Source: Nephromyces sp. MM_2019
Taxonomy: Eukaryota > Apicomplexa > Aconoidasida > Nephromycida
DNA length: 64,000 nt
Assembly: GCA_015657535.1 (NCBI GenBank)
Contig: JADHZB010001652.1
Coordinates: 1 to 64,000, forward strand
Direction: 5' to 3'
The position numbers and the translations under genes were made by a program. Numbering within the stretch: position 1 is the stretch's first letter; each line of letters opens with the position of its first letter. Below, one piece after another: positions 49,420 through 62,500 of the stretch. The notes beneath the pieces were generated by a model. That model saw nothing but the letters and a program-made list of their open reading frames with translations. It searched no databases and was not told the DNA's origin.

Positions 49420-52128
49420 CTGATAATCAAAGATGAGACAGCTTCAAAAGAATACGTTTTAAAGCTTTAATGCTTGCGTGCCATGCACTTTCTGCATACA
49501 CTTGATGCCAATCTAGTTGCCGTGAAATTTACTCTAGGCTCTTATATTAAGCGGCAGTACACTCAATGTTCAACACAAAGGCATCATTATTCGATGTTTT
49601 TAGCGATTGCTATTTAGCATCTCTATATTTCCATACTGCAATAGCTGGGTTGACTACTGCTTCAACAAATATGTCAGCCTATTAGGCAGGCATTTGGCTT
49701 TCGCGTGCTGTGCTCAGCTCATGGAAAGTGTTTATAACCTCCCTCATTGAGACCACATGCTTTGCCTATTCATCTAGATGCAATGGAACGTATCAAAGGG
49801 AAGGGTTAGTTGGATGATGTAGCTGCAGTTTTCAAGGCCTGCATTTCGTTTTTCCTTTAACTATTATGGCTACATCACTAAACTGATATTGTACTAAATT
49901 TTTTTTTTGGCAAATCATAGGTTAACCGATGGTTTGAAGCTCAACAAAAATATTCTATTTCGTACAAGTAAGTTAGGGGATATCCGAAAAGGCTCTTCGC
50001 GTTGGCTACTTTTGGCAGCATATACCAACAAAGGCATCAAGCAGGCTATTAGAAAAGTGGCCTTTTTACCAATGCTTCCGATCTCCATAATTTATTTCAT
50101 CCGTTCTCATTTACCAGTGCGTGTCAGTTAATAGATTGATCTCCCATCTGAAATTTTTAAGTAAATCAAAAAGCCGCTGACGATCTTTACGTGCTGTGCT
50201 AAGAGAATGTCGTTTTCATCTATTTTCCATCGGAATTTCTATTGATATATCTTGGGGCTCTTACCCCGAAATTCTGCCATTTATGATTCTCACCATCAAT
50301 AAAGCTATTTAAATTCCTGTGTTGCGAAGCCACGTCAGCATTTTACGGAGAACACTAGCTTCCTAACACACTAATAAGGTAAAAGTCGCATGCAATAGTA
50401 AAGCACATAAATTACAATATTAATAGGCTGATTTATACAACGAAGTTTTAGCTGTCAGCGTGGAATCAAATTTTTAGGTTGCTCTCTTTCATGAGCGAGC
50501 AGCCTTTGCAGCAGCACGCTAACTGCTGGTCCAGCAGCTTGTGAGAATAGACTTGCTAATTTCAGCGTCGTGCACGTCGTACGCGAGAAGCAGGCCACGC
50601 TGTAATCCATTTTTAGCGGTGATTTGTCAGAAAAGTAATGTCAAATGTATTCGCGAAGAAGTAAAAATGAGTAGCATGAAGCAAGCAGGACAAAAGACAA
50701 TATTAAGCTCAATTTTTTATCAAGTTGTGCACTAGTTTCTCAAAGAAGTAATATACAGTGACTTGTTGGCTTTTGCGTGGATACCTTGCTTTTGCTCTTA
50801 GCCCAAGCGTGAATATCGTAGGGTTTAGGTACTTTGTAGCTATACTGAAAAATACATGCGGCAGCTATGTAAATAGCAAGATTCAAAACAAGTCTTCAGC
50901 CAAAGGAATGCGGTGGTCCCTTAATGGAGCTGAAATTTGAGCCCTTTTAAATTTTATAACCCAAGCCCTACATGCAGGCATGCAGTTACACGCTATTACT
51001 AAACTAATTTCCAGCTTAGAGAAATCTGGCTTAGTTTTATAGCTGCTTTACATGGTGAAAAGCGACCGCACTCCATTTGTTTCTATGAGTCGAATATCAT
51101 TCGGGGTTTTAGCATGCAGAAGGTTTGCTGACGAATAATAAGGCATCATTATGACCGAGGAAATTAACTCCTAATAATGACTTTCGCCTAGCGTCTTATT
51201 TTAAAAAAATTATGATACTCGTATAATATTCATGATCACGGCTAGAAATTCTGATTTATGCGCCACGTGGGTATATTCAGTCTGCCTAAGAATCTACTTT
51301 TTTCTTACTAGTTGGAAGAGGTAGTCAAATTTTCTTGGCTACCAGTCATGATTGTAAGAAGTTTTCCCATATATTTAAAGGTTTTTGAGACTTTTTTACA
51401 TCACAGGCACTGAAACGCCAGGAGTAATGTTGTGAATATCAGAAAATTACACATGCGAACACAGGTAGCAGCACACCGCATGAATGCATCATGTTTACGT
51501 TAATGCGGATAATTCCGTAGAACGGCTACAGTAAAGTAGAGTGCAAAGTGTGAGCCTCCGGCAAAATATGCACCTGGACAAAATTTCGCTGGTGCCTACC
51601 AAAACACGTCATCCGCCATCACCATGAGCAAGCTTCCCGGTGAAGAAAAAAAGCTTGCGCGTAGAGGTCAGGAGGATGCCCCGTGTTTCTGTCATCACTC
51701 GCTAAGGAAATACGTCGCTTAAGCATGCTATTGACTATATTTTATCCAATTTTTAAAGTCTTCAAGGGTCAGGAGTTGACGAGTGTGTCTTGAAGCGACT
51801 ATGCACTCATTTTGGGGATATCGTGACTGAATATAAAAAGGCGATGTAGCCATGATAAGAAAGCTGGTCACGTATAGGATGCTACGGACATTAAGAGCAC
51901 TACTGGAGTCTTCAAGATGCTAGCAATAAATCCATTTCAATCCCTCCTTGTTCCGTTTCTAAAACGGTTAGACGAGGCCAATCTTTATACAATTAGAGCG
52001 TAGGAAAAAAAAGGTGTTTGATCATATGAGGCGATCATACACTGTTTCTTTAAGGTTCCTATTAAGGTAAGTATCTATGTTAGCAAAATTTTAAGGTACT
52101 TTCAGAGTATGCTAGAAACTTTCTATTA
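49420..52128. other. unassigned balanced-composition region
   Basis: Probably introns or 5' region of the minus-strand gene ending at 48772. Several plus-strand open frames of 60-75 codons are present, none with recognisable domains or clear splice context. Confidence 0.35.
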
Positions 52129-52312
52129 TTAAACCAACGACAGGAATATAAGCCCACTATTAGACAATATGTTCACGCTGTCATGTCTGCTCACGGGGTG
52201 TGCAACACCGAGAGAGGCTTCTAAAAATTGATGCGCAAGTACCTCAAAGCACTGCCGGTGCGCCTCTCGATGCATATTAAACAAGAAACTGCACTGCTCT
52301 CTTGCTTTCACT
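52129..52312 (-). CDS. possible exon, unknown protein
   Basis: Following a TTGTACAG acceptor at 52313 the minus strand is open to 52129. It reads VKAREQCSFLFNMHREAHRQ, then CFEVLAHQFLEASLGVAHPV, then SRHDSVNILS. This has a mixed charge pattern unlike the A- or T-rich shadows elsewhere. The donor is not obvious. It may be an upstream exon of the gene ending at 48772. Confidence 0.35.
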
Positions 52313-55300
52313 CTGTACAAAAATATATATAAAGACACGGACATCCCACAATATATCAACCTAGCAAAAAAACCGTTGTAGCCGAACAGTCGTAGAAAGA
52401 GTATCCAGTGATACTAAAACAAGCCTTCTCATGGTAATTACGAATTTCTCGAAGGGGAAATAAGACCTGTAGGTCGTTAAACATTATGGACGATTGTAGA
52501 AGTCCATAATATCACAATTAAATTACGTGCAACAGCAGAGTTCATCTTATGATGCAATCCAATGCTGTGACTACGTAGGGCATCAATCTATTAGCTAAGA
52601 ATTTGGAGATGTAATATTGCCTACACAGAGGGAACAGGTGTAGCTAGAGATAATACACTTTCCTACATCTTCTCATTATTCTTAAGGTGAAGAGACAGGC
52701 TTAAAGGCCAAAACATGGTGAATAGTACTTACTAGCAGAAAAATTTAGGGTATCGCTGCTATAAAATTAGAGATTGAAATCTCAACAAGAGGCCAACATG
52801 GCCTATCTCAGTTGGGTCCATTAAATGCCCCTTTCGCCATGATAGCAAGGTGAAGCGCGCCATAACCGCATAACCAGAATATCCCGATTTTGAGAGTTGG
52901 ACCGCGGCATTCGTGATTCTTGCCGAATACCGAGCGCTACGCAAGAACAAGTTCAGACTAGGTTATTTGAGATAAATTTCTGCTTAGCATAGCATCAAGC
53001 AAGATTTCATACCCGCAAATATAATGAAAAATTAATATGGAGGGCAGAGCCTGTTGTAACGTATAATCAAAGAATTGAAATGCAGCCGGGAATATATTCA
53101 ATTCCTATCTATGAGCAACCTGCTAAATTGCGGGAAAAAAAGCCTAGAGGCCTTACATTCCATCGTCATCTAAAAGCAAAGATATGGCAAACTCGTACTA
53201 TGCTTTCTAGTTCAGCGTCCTGTACACTTTATCTAAAAATTGAGCGCAACAGCACATAGCGAACTAGTTTCCAGGTATCTAAGGCGCCACGAAAAAAAAA
53301 ATAATTCAACACTATGTAATGTATACTCGCAGGGCTGCAATCCTGGAAGCCTAGGAAGACCAGCGCTAAAGTTACTCAGAATTATTTACCACTGATAGTC
53401 CATCAATCTAAGTCGTTTTTTTTGCACGATGCAACCGATCATTCAAACGAAAATTGAAGACAAAGAAGCAAAGGCGGAAGAAAAATAGTTTTCCGTCCAG
53501 TGCTTGAAATTTAAAAGTACTAAGGAAGGCATTGAAAAAGCACTTCCAAGCTTGCTTATTGAACACTATAATTCGATTGTTGTATGCAATTACCTGAACA
53601 TGCTAGCAAGCAAAAATTATCTATCCGATGAAATTTTTATCAAGTTCATACAGCTTGTAGTACTATTCGAGCCAAAAATTCTCTAGTTTTTATTTTCAAG
53701 AATAGAAAGTGGCGTTCCGCTTTCAAATTATGAATGATCAGTATAGTAATGCTTAGGCTCAAGGAATAAAGGTTTTTAATACTGAGAAACTGATAGTTTG
53801 CTCAAATTAACTTGCTAGAAGAATTAAAACAGCTTAAGATAGGAAGGACTATATAAAAAAAGGACTAGAGCTACAGACGAGGATAGCAAACTAAAATGAT
53901 ATCCACTATGCATTACCTACGTTATAAACAAAAGTAAATCTACATTTGACAAAGAGAACTCACAACTATTCATAGCCAGTATGGCACATTCAAATAACAA
54001 GAATTAAGCATGAGGTGAGAAATTTGACATTTATACCATATAAGCACTCGATGCCCTAAATTAAGAGGCTCTTTCTCACATGATGTAATTTGCGCGAAGG
54101 CTTCATACAAGCAGGCTCAGTGGCGTGACTCCACCTCCAGAACTTGAGAAAATTAGAGCGCAATTTAAAAGGCCTATTCTTTCAGGCCAGTTAAATGCAA
54201 AAAAGCACATACAGATTTAACAAACTTACTTGCTTTGATGAGTCTTTAAAAAAATTGCTTTTATAGTTCACACTCGTCAAACAACTTGGTAAAATAAACA
54301 ATTATCGAGTTTACAAAGAAAAGAGCAAAGAGTATATATTCATAGAACATGCGCCCAAGCATCCAGCTAGCAACCAAAATGATAGCTCTATAACTTCCAG
54401 AAACGAATATACTGGATATGCTTCTCATGCTAAGATATCCTGTAAAAGAGTTTGAAGAGATACTGTAGTGACTTTGCTCTAAGTATAAACAGTGCCTCTA
54501 ATAAGCGTGGTTGAGTTTTCCACAGGCCAAGCACATAAAACACTTGCTAAAAAGCTATACGCTAATTGCGCTATACATAGGCAGTATAATTCCAGCAAGA
54601 GGGTAATTAGCGCGCCGAAATTTTATAACCCAGAGATAAATATAATACCGATTTAAACAAAAAGTAGTGATTTCATCAATTTTATCACTAGATACCGTGG
54701 TTTCAAGTGACATAGTAGCTCTAAAAAGTTGATTTAAGAAAGAAAGCAAATGCACTTAGCCTTGGCAGAATAGCTCTGTATAGTTTCAAACATAATCTGC
54801 GCCGTTATCCCATAGCCAGGAAAGTAAAAAAAATCTAGAGGCACATTTCTAACCCAATTTTAATAGATAGTACATGCTGGAATTTAACAGGGTTTCGCCT
54901 TTAGCTTTTTAGTAGTTCTTTCGCTTTTAAATTTATTTCTACGCTTAATGGATATACTTCCCCCTGAGGACCACAAAGAGTACAGAGTGTTGTAATCACA
55001 GTAACACACTAAAGGGAAGATTTTTTATGTATACCAAGGCATCGGAGGAGTATTAAAAAAAAGGTAAAACGGAATCCCACAGCCAGAGCTAGATACATTT
55101 AATAGGGATAAATTGGCGATCGCTTGCATCTCTAATAACTACGAAAGCTACATAGTAATTTATGCATGTTCCTTAATCATAATACCGGAAACAAATCATT
55201 AGTGGCATAACTAGTAAAAACTGAAGCAAAACACTATTAAGGAAAAACTCAAATGAAAATATCAGAAAAAGCTCAAATTTTAAATCAGCACTTAGCTTAA

Positions 55301-56529
55301 ATTTTAGAGTTATGGAAACAAACAATTATTACGCGAAGGCAAGAGTCTAGTATTATTACCTCACGCATTAAAAACATTGCAAAAATCAGTCCCTATCGAG
55401 GTCAAAAAACATATTCAGTGTGGAGGCTGACAAGACCGAAATTTACAGAATCACCATTTTATATAATACCCTATCAGAGCATGGAGGAACTAGGCAAGCA
55501 TAAGTGTAGGTATTTTAAATGCGCAAATAGATCTCCGGATTGTGCAAGCTCCTTCTTAGTGAGTAAGCGAATTGAGCAGGTTTCATAAAAAAAGCAATAA
55601 GCAGGGCAGCGCTTGTTCAACAAAAGATTAATTCATAAGTAAACACCATGTTTTATATATTCATAACCCTGAGTTTCTAATTTTATAGCTAAAGTATTAA
55701 CTATAGATGCTATAGCAATAGAAGCAGCGAAAGACGACAAGACATTCTCAGTTGCCTCAATAAGAAAAGCAGCTACAAGAGTAAATATCACCTCCTCAAG
55801 CAAAAGGCATCAGCGACGCTTATAAGACGAACAGCTTACCTGCTGCGACACCAGAAAAATCTTCCTTACGCAATCCTTCCATAGAATATTTCTAAGAAAA
55901 AACCAAAATTATCGTAGTAGAAAATAATAATATTTTATATATATTATTATGCTGTGGTAATGCGACATTGCCTCGTTGTCTCCAACTAGTATATATAGTG
56001 CATAGTCAAGGAGATTTATGTGTATTTTTCTTTATTCAATTAGTTTCGTACTGGATTTCTTTTATAAAGAAATCAAATACTTTTTGGTATAAAGTGGAAC
56101 TGGAATTTCTCTACTTGCTATAATAAGGATTGACAAACACTATGCCTTTCAAAAAATAGCCTACAGAAAAATTCGCCCAGAAAAACAAACTGCAACTCCA
56201 CGGAGCTCTGATACGACGTACCAACATCAATAAACACAGAAAAAGAAAAGGAAGGGGTGAAAGACTTCAGCTGGGAAATAGGAGCAGCAAATTGTGCACA
56301 ATAGTGTAGATATTCTCTCCTATATGGAGCGGAACACAAAGACTTGTAAATATTCTTTGAATAATATATTGACTGTAACACAGAGACAGCACTCCAACGC
56401 ACGAGACAAACATTCATATTATATTAACTTTCCAAGCATTTTCGGAAAACACAATTTCACTTTATTGAAGAAAATCTTGTTGAAGGGAAAAAATTGTAGA
56501 ACACTAATTTGCTTGCATTAGATTCTCAC
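52313..56529. other. A-rich region downstream of NAT10, no gene recognised
   Basis: The plus strand is A-rich, as over minus-strand genes, so unrecognised minus-strand exons or the 3' end of NAT10 may lie here. The only other candidates are a minus-strand frame at 52759-52950 and a plus-strand frame at 53504-53686 (KEGIEKALPSLLIEHYNSIV), neither with splice support. Confidence 0.4.
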
Positions 56530-59500
56530 CTGCATAGCTCCTGTGCTCAAAAGCTTTTTTAATTCGGCGTTCTTTAAGTCGTGAGCATGGTTCTGCATCT
56601 CGCTGTAGTGAGACGCATCATGACAATTATCCTCGCCTTCTTTTGATGAAGTTTCCATCATGTTCCCTTGCAGCTGGACAGCATAGGGCGTAATAGCTGA
56701 ATTATTGCCCTGTTGGTTTGACTCTTCTCCAGTCCCAAGGCTACCCTCAGCTTGAACTTCTATTAAACCCTATAATACAAAAATTTCAGAGTGTGTTTGA
56801 TGTTAAACTGGCGACTAAATAATTTTCAGAATACAAATTATGCATATAGGAAGCAACTAGAAACGCTAGACATAAAGCACTTGTGCTTGACATGTCCTAC
56901 AGTGAAATGGAGGCTATTACCTACACTAAAACATAATGCAATTCTGCAAATTGCGTTAGAATTGAGTATACAGCCAGTCTGTGGACTCTATGAATTGTAT
57001 GCAGAATCACATCTTCCCCCCCAGAGTTCCATAAATGAAATTAAGACTTCTTCTTCAAACGGAACTGCAGCAGGTAAGATATCAGAGTTACAAGTGCTAT
57101 CACATTCAGTGATTTCAGTGCTTAGGAGAACTAGAGGCGCAGTATCACTATTCGACGCAAATTGTAAAAACCCATAAATTTAGGAATAGGATATACTACT
57201 ATAAATGTCACTCAAGTGAGAGATTTAGATAAATGAAGTAGCGATAATGCCATTCCAGCTAAGCTTTAGCGCATGGATTTTAAATTCAAAAAACACGATT
57301 CTTCAGATGTTATGCAGCACCAAGAAAATCAAAAAAGCCCAAACAGCGCCACGCGAAAAATGAGAAGAAATCAACGCTTCTACAAAAAGAGGAGTTCTTC
57401 AAAACGAACAATTAAACAAGCAAAATCATGCAATCCTTCAGCTTGGTGTAGTCAAAAAAGACAGGAAAGATAGACTAGGCACGTCGTACGTACCGGAGGC
57501 TCAAACTAGGTATACTATCAAGCAACAACCTCTTGTCTTAAGCGTAAAACATTCATGATACTAAAAGACTATCAAACGAGCTGCCTTTTTCTACATCTTC
57601 CAGCAGTTTTAAGCTGCGCAATCCAGCCTCAAATCAAGAGTATCATGAAAGTATAAAAACAAAACAATTAATTCCAAAATTTCAACTGCATGCATGGCTG
57701 AGAGAATCGTAGCAGTTTAGCTTTTTTGCTGATGAAACCACGTATAAAGGCTTCGCTTATTTTCGACCTCGAAGCATGCTTAAATAAGCTACAATACTAA
57801 GTATACAGCGAGGTAAGCAAATTATAGCCTACATTCCAAAAAATTAGTGACCAAGGGGTTGCTAAAAAGGCTAAAAAACATGCCTGCCTCATAGCACAAA
57901 GAAGCCAATACGCTAGTTGACAGCATCAAATGTTTGAGAGGTGTGTGGGGGGTTGTAGGGGGTATTTCGGGGTGTGTGGTTGGTGAAAACTGGATTGGGG
58001 ATGCGTGGGGGGCTAAATCTCGATGAGGGATGTGTGGAGGATGGAAGTTGGATGCAGAGTGAGGGGCTTTTAATTCAAAAATAAGACAGAACTCGCCTAA
58101 GCCAAACTACAATTTATGCTTTCCACTTGCGCACTAGGCATAAAAAAACAAGTTAATCAGAAGCTTGAAGGCTAAAACATTGCCACCGTCCAAATTTAAG
58201 GAAAAAAGCTTTCTAAGAAGACGCTTCACAAAGAAGCGCTTTTATACCATAAAGGGATAATATAAGCTTTTAAAAATGCATACAAAAATTCGGAGCAAGA
58301 TCCTCATCTCCGTTTTTTTCTCTATTTGTGGTCCTTTTCTAAGTCATACCTGCAAATATTGTACTACCTTACAAGTCGCTTTATGGTATAGGGCCATCAA
58401 CTGATTGGTAGGAATGTTGAGCTCTTCAGCGACATCATCCACTGTTTCAAATTTTTAAAAAGGCGAGAAGAATTTTTTTTCTTAAAACAAAGAACTAGCA
58501 GAGGATCATGCCAGATTAGATTGAGGGGTGCAGAACAAGGTAATCAGCACTCGTTAGACAGGGCATGCAAGTAGTAGTTGAAGATGAAACCAACGAGAAA
58601 AGGCCATCAAAAAATCTGCCATTTTTAGTAACTTGTGGAGTAGCTGCTATTACATTAGAATTCTTTTTACAAGAACTCAATCTAAGCGCAGAAATTTAAA
58701 TTGAAAAACAGGAAAAAATTACGCTAAGAATTGAGCAGATTTCAAGTGAGCAAAGCTATAAAGCTAATCTAAGCAGCAGCTACCCCTAACTAAATTTAGT
58801 TCATAAACTGGAGATAATCTTGTAACTCTGGCAATAGAACAAGAAAAAACAGTAAATATTAACATAAGAAACATCAAAATAAAATCTTTGAAAGTAGGAA
58901 AACAATGAAGGTAGCTAAACTAAGCACTTATGGTGTGACGAAAAAAAAGCCTAGGAGAAAACAAAACAAGCGATAACTTCACTATAACCACCAGCAAAAG
59001 CATATTGGCCTACGCTGTGTGTATGTACAGCACCCTGAATAACTGAACCTATTAATAAAGTTGCCAATAACATGTTAAAATAAAAAAAAATCTCACATTT
59101 CCTTCTTTGAAGTCCTAGAGAAAGCAAAATCCCACACTGAAGGAATGAAAGCGAGAGGCCTGGCATCCTATCAGAGAAAATGAGAATGCATAGCTGGTGA
59201 AGAAGGTCTGTAACAAAACCGTATTCAACAAGCTGCTGGGAAAACATCCTCAGACGTTCAGTGTCGTGGGCAGAGAAAAATTGAGAAATCTGCGAAAAAA
59301 ATGCAAAGCTTTATTTTAACGTAGGAGATATGCTCTTCTTTGATTTTTTACGAGAATTATCAGATAAACAATGCGAAAGATCATTGGAGGTTAAGAATTT
59401 AAAGGCAAACTGATGAGACAACCTTCAATCACAGAATCAGCAAAAAAAACAAAGAAAATACGACAGAAAAAACAGAATAAGGAGCAATGTATCACTACTG

Positions 59501-62500
59501 GGTAAACATCTAGAGACAGGAGAGGCACCAGGTGGCTGTAAAGCAAAAATTCCACATTAAAAACGAGATACGACAACACAATAGAAGGAATTTCTAAAAA
59601 TTTGATCATTTAGAGCAATTTTTATGAAAATTCAAAAGGAAAAAATCGAAATGCTTATTCGGTAGAAATCTAAGCAAAACGCACCAAATAACTATGCAAA
59701 AGGAAATACTCATCAAACACTCTTAGCACATTCCAGAAACCGATTCTAATCAAGGTAAGATAAGCTTAACCTAGCGTTTTAACGTATAGAAATTTTGTCT
59801 GTTTTCATTCTAGGCCCCCCAAAACCAGCCTTCAACTTCCAAGACTATTTCTTTTGAAATAACAACGGTGGAGATAGTTTTTCCTCTTAAAAATACAGTG
59901 AAAACTTGAGAACAAAACATCAAATTATGCCTAAGAATAGGAAAGCATCAACTGGACACGGAACGATACAAGTTAGTAGTATTATTCCAGCTTCTTCGAA
60001 GATCTAACACCATCAAAAATATACAGCAATCAATGCTATAAAAAATATAAAAAATTATCCAAATTTAGCAGCCACGCATGTTTATACATTAACTACACTA
60101 GAGGGCTTTAAGACGCTTAAAAAACTGCCAAAATCCTCTACAGATGAACTTATTAGAGGGTTAAAAAACATATGCAAAACATATCGCAAGTGTATTCCTT
60201 CATTCCTCTGTACAAGTATTGGCAGGCATACCGAATCTGCAGTTAATATTGGGAAACCTGACAGTGTAGCAATATTTTTTCTGCTTTTCGTGTCTTTCTT
60301 TATATCAGCCAAAGAAATATAACAGCCAGCCTCAGAATCAAAGTAAGGACGCTCTCTAGAGTTTGCACTCACAGGGGGGCTTAAAATTGAAATCGCTAAT
60401 ATACTATGTAAGTGGCTGAAAGCTGAGCCTAGAAGATGCACAAATCTAGCCCGAAAGTCCCCAACAAACTGCTCCAACCACATTGCTGAGGCTCCTTTAC
60501 TAGAAATCTGGAAAAATGCAACGAAACATTGCCGAAAAGAACTTTTATTGCAGCTTAAAAGAAAATTCATTTCGGTTATTAGTTTATGAGGAGGGAAATC
60601 GAGAAAGCATGTTGGAAACAAAGCATAAGATTGCATGAAATATAAAACGCAATGAAATAACGAACCAGTAAAGCCTTTAAAAATTACTGAGAAACCACAA
60701 ACTGTTCATCACTTGATGAAATAGCAGACATAAAGAGCAAGAAACACTCACTAATTCAGCTGCTATATAATAAAAAATATGTATGTGTTCTAAATTCTAT
60801 AAACCGGAACCTGAGCCTTGATTACTCGCTGCACAATTACTCAAGGCGGGGATTAAAAAATGCATTGACAACTAAAATCAATCACTACCCTTGTAATCTG
60901 CACAATGATGTGCATGCGACATTCAAACGGATTATATAAGGAGGAAAAAAGGAGGGAAAAAGGAGGGAAAAAGGAGGGAAAAAGGAGGGAAAAAGGAGGG
61001 AAAAAGGAGGGAAAAAGGAGGGAAAAAGGAGGNNNNNNNNNNNNNNNNNNNNNNNNNNNNNNNNNNNNNNNNNNNNNNNNNNNNNNNNNNNNNNNNNNNN
61101 NNNNNNNNNNNNNNNNNNNNNNNNNNNNNNNGGAAAAAGGAGGGAAAAAGGAGGGAAAAAGGAGGGAAAAAGGAGGGAAAAAGGAGGGAAAAAGGAGGGA
61201 AAAAGGAGGGAAAAAGGAGGGAAAAAAAAAAAAATTCGCGAAAATTCGCGAAATAACCCATTCGATACTCAAATAAGATCTCCATAGCTTCCACGCCAAA
61301 AACATAAATGAAGAAATCTCAAGGCCGGTAGGACCAAGCCTAGGTGGTCAATTTATGAAATACACCTCTAAGGAATTTGGAAAAGGTTGAATCTTAACTA
61401 GACATATGTCCTAAATAAAAGACTAAACAAGCATCTTACTTCATAGCCTTGATTTTTCAAGTCTCTAAGCATAATCGCAGAGTTTTCCCCTGTTATTTCG
61501 TTGCGAGTAGATCGCAAGTAAACCGGTTTGAAACCTAGCCGATTCCAAAACTTAAACAGTTCAATGGTTAATCCAAAAGATACCCCAATATAATCCAGGG
61601 TAACAGGAAGAGCAAAGGATTTTTCACCTTCATCAGACGAGCTACATGGCCATAAAAGGGGCATAATAGGATCTTTCGGAACTATTAGCTCTGTGTACAA
61701 CTCATCTTTATCGCTTGAAGGCCTTCACAGAAAGATAAACAAGTGAAATTTTGAAACACAAAACATAAAAGCAGAAAATTTACACATACAAAAAATGCTT
61801 CCAAGTATTCCAGAATCAGTTTACACACACACGGGGGAGCAAACAAATGAAGCACACTGAGGCACACAAATACGAATATATGCGCGTATACTAAGTATCA
61901 ATCTGCGAGAATATAAGGCCCAAAATTAGTGGCAGCTATAGCAGTAGAACCGTGAAGATATAAAACGCAGGGACATATATGAGCAAATGATGCTCTCAAA
62001 AAAGACATTCACCACACTTTTCTATCTTCATCATGGGCATCGTCGGTATGTATCCTTCAAACTATCAAATAAATTTATTATACCAACTAATTATATTAAA
62101 AAAATTCGATTTCGAGACAAGATTCTACACAAAATCTAGCGAATTTACGTGAAACAACTGTCTTTAGCGCGTGTGAAAGCCAGCAATAAATAAGCAAGAC
62201 TTTTTGCAACTGAGAAACAGCAAATTTCAAAGTTTTGCTTCTCAAAATTTCCAACTTTTTACTCCTTTTCTTAGATTATTAACGTACTTCATCAAGCAGA
62301 AAATAATATGAATAATCACCACCAAAAGTGCAACTCAAAAAAAGAGAATTTCTCAGACTTTATAAGCGATTTAATCAGTAAAAAATACCTTATCTGCTTA
62401 TCATGCTCTTTGTAGGATACGCCTGCCATTTTTAAGACCTTTTGCTTTACTTTCGAGAATTCATTTCCATTGTAAGCTCCAGTTGTCATTACTTCAGGAG

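Noticed and set aside
56791..57177. 128-codon plus-strand ORF inside the NAT10 gene
   Set aside because: The minus strand over 57.0-57.13 kb reads as an acidic, protein-like segment consistent with a NAT10 C-terminal exon; the plus frame is its antisense shadow.
57273..57473. Lys/Arg-rich 66-codon plus ORF
   Set aside because: A-rich antisense of a T-rich intron yields basic ORFs by composition; no splice or domain evidence. The same reasoning applies to 26408-26602 and 2621-2806.
60905..61305. Long ORFs on both strands through the GGAGGGAAAAA tract
   Set aside because: They are pure repeat translations (Gly-Lys-Arg-Glu or Pro-Phe-Ser-Leu) interrupted by N; an 11-base unit cycles all frames.
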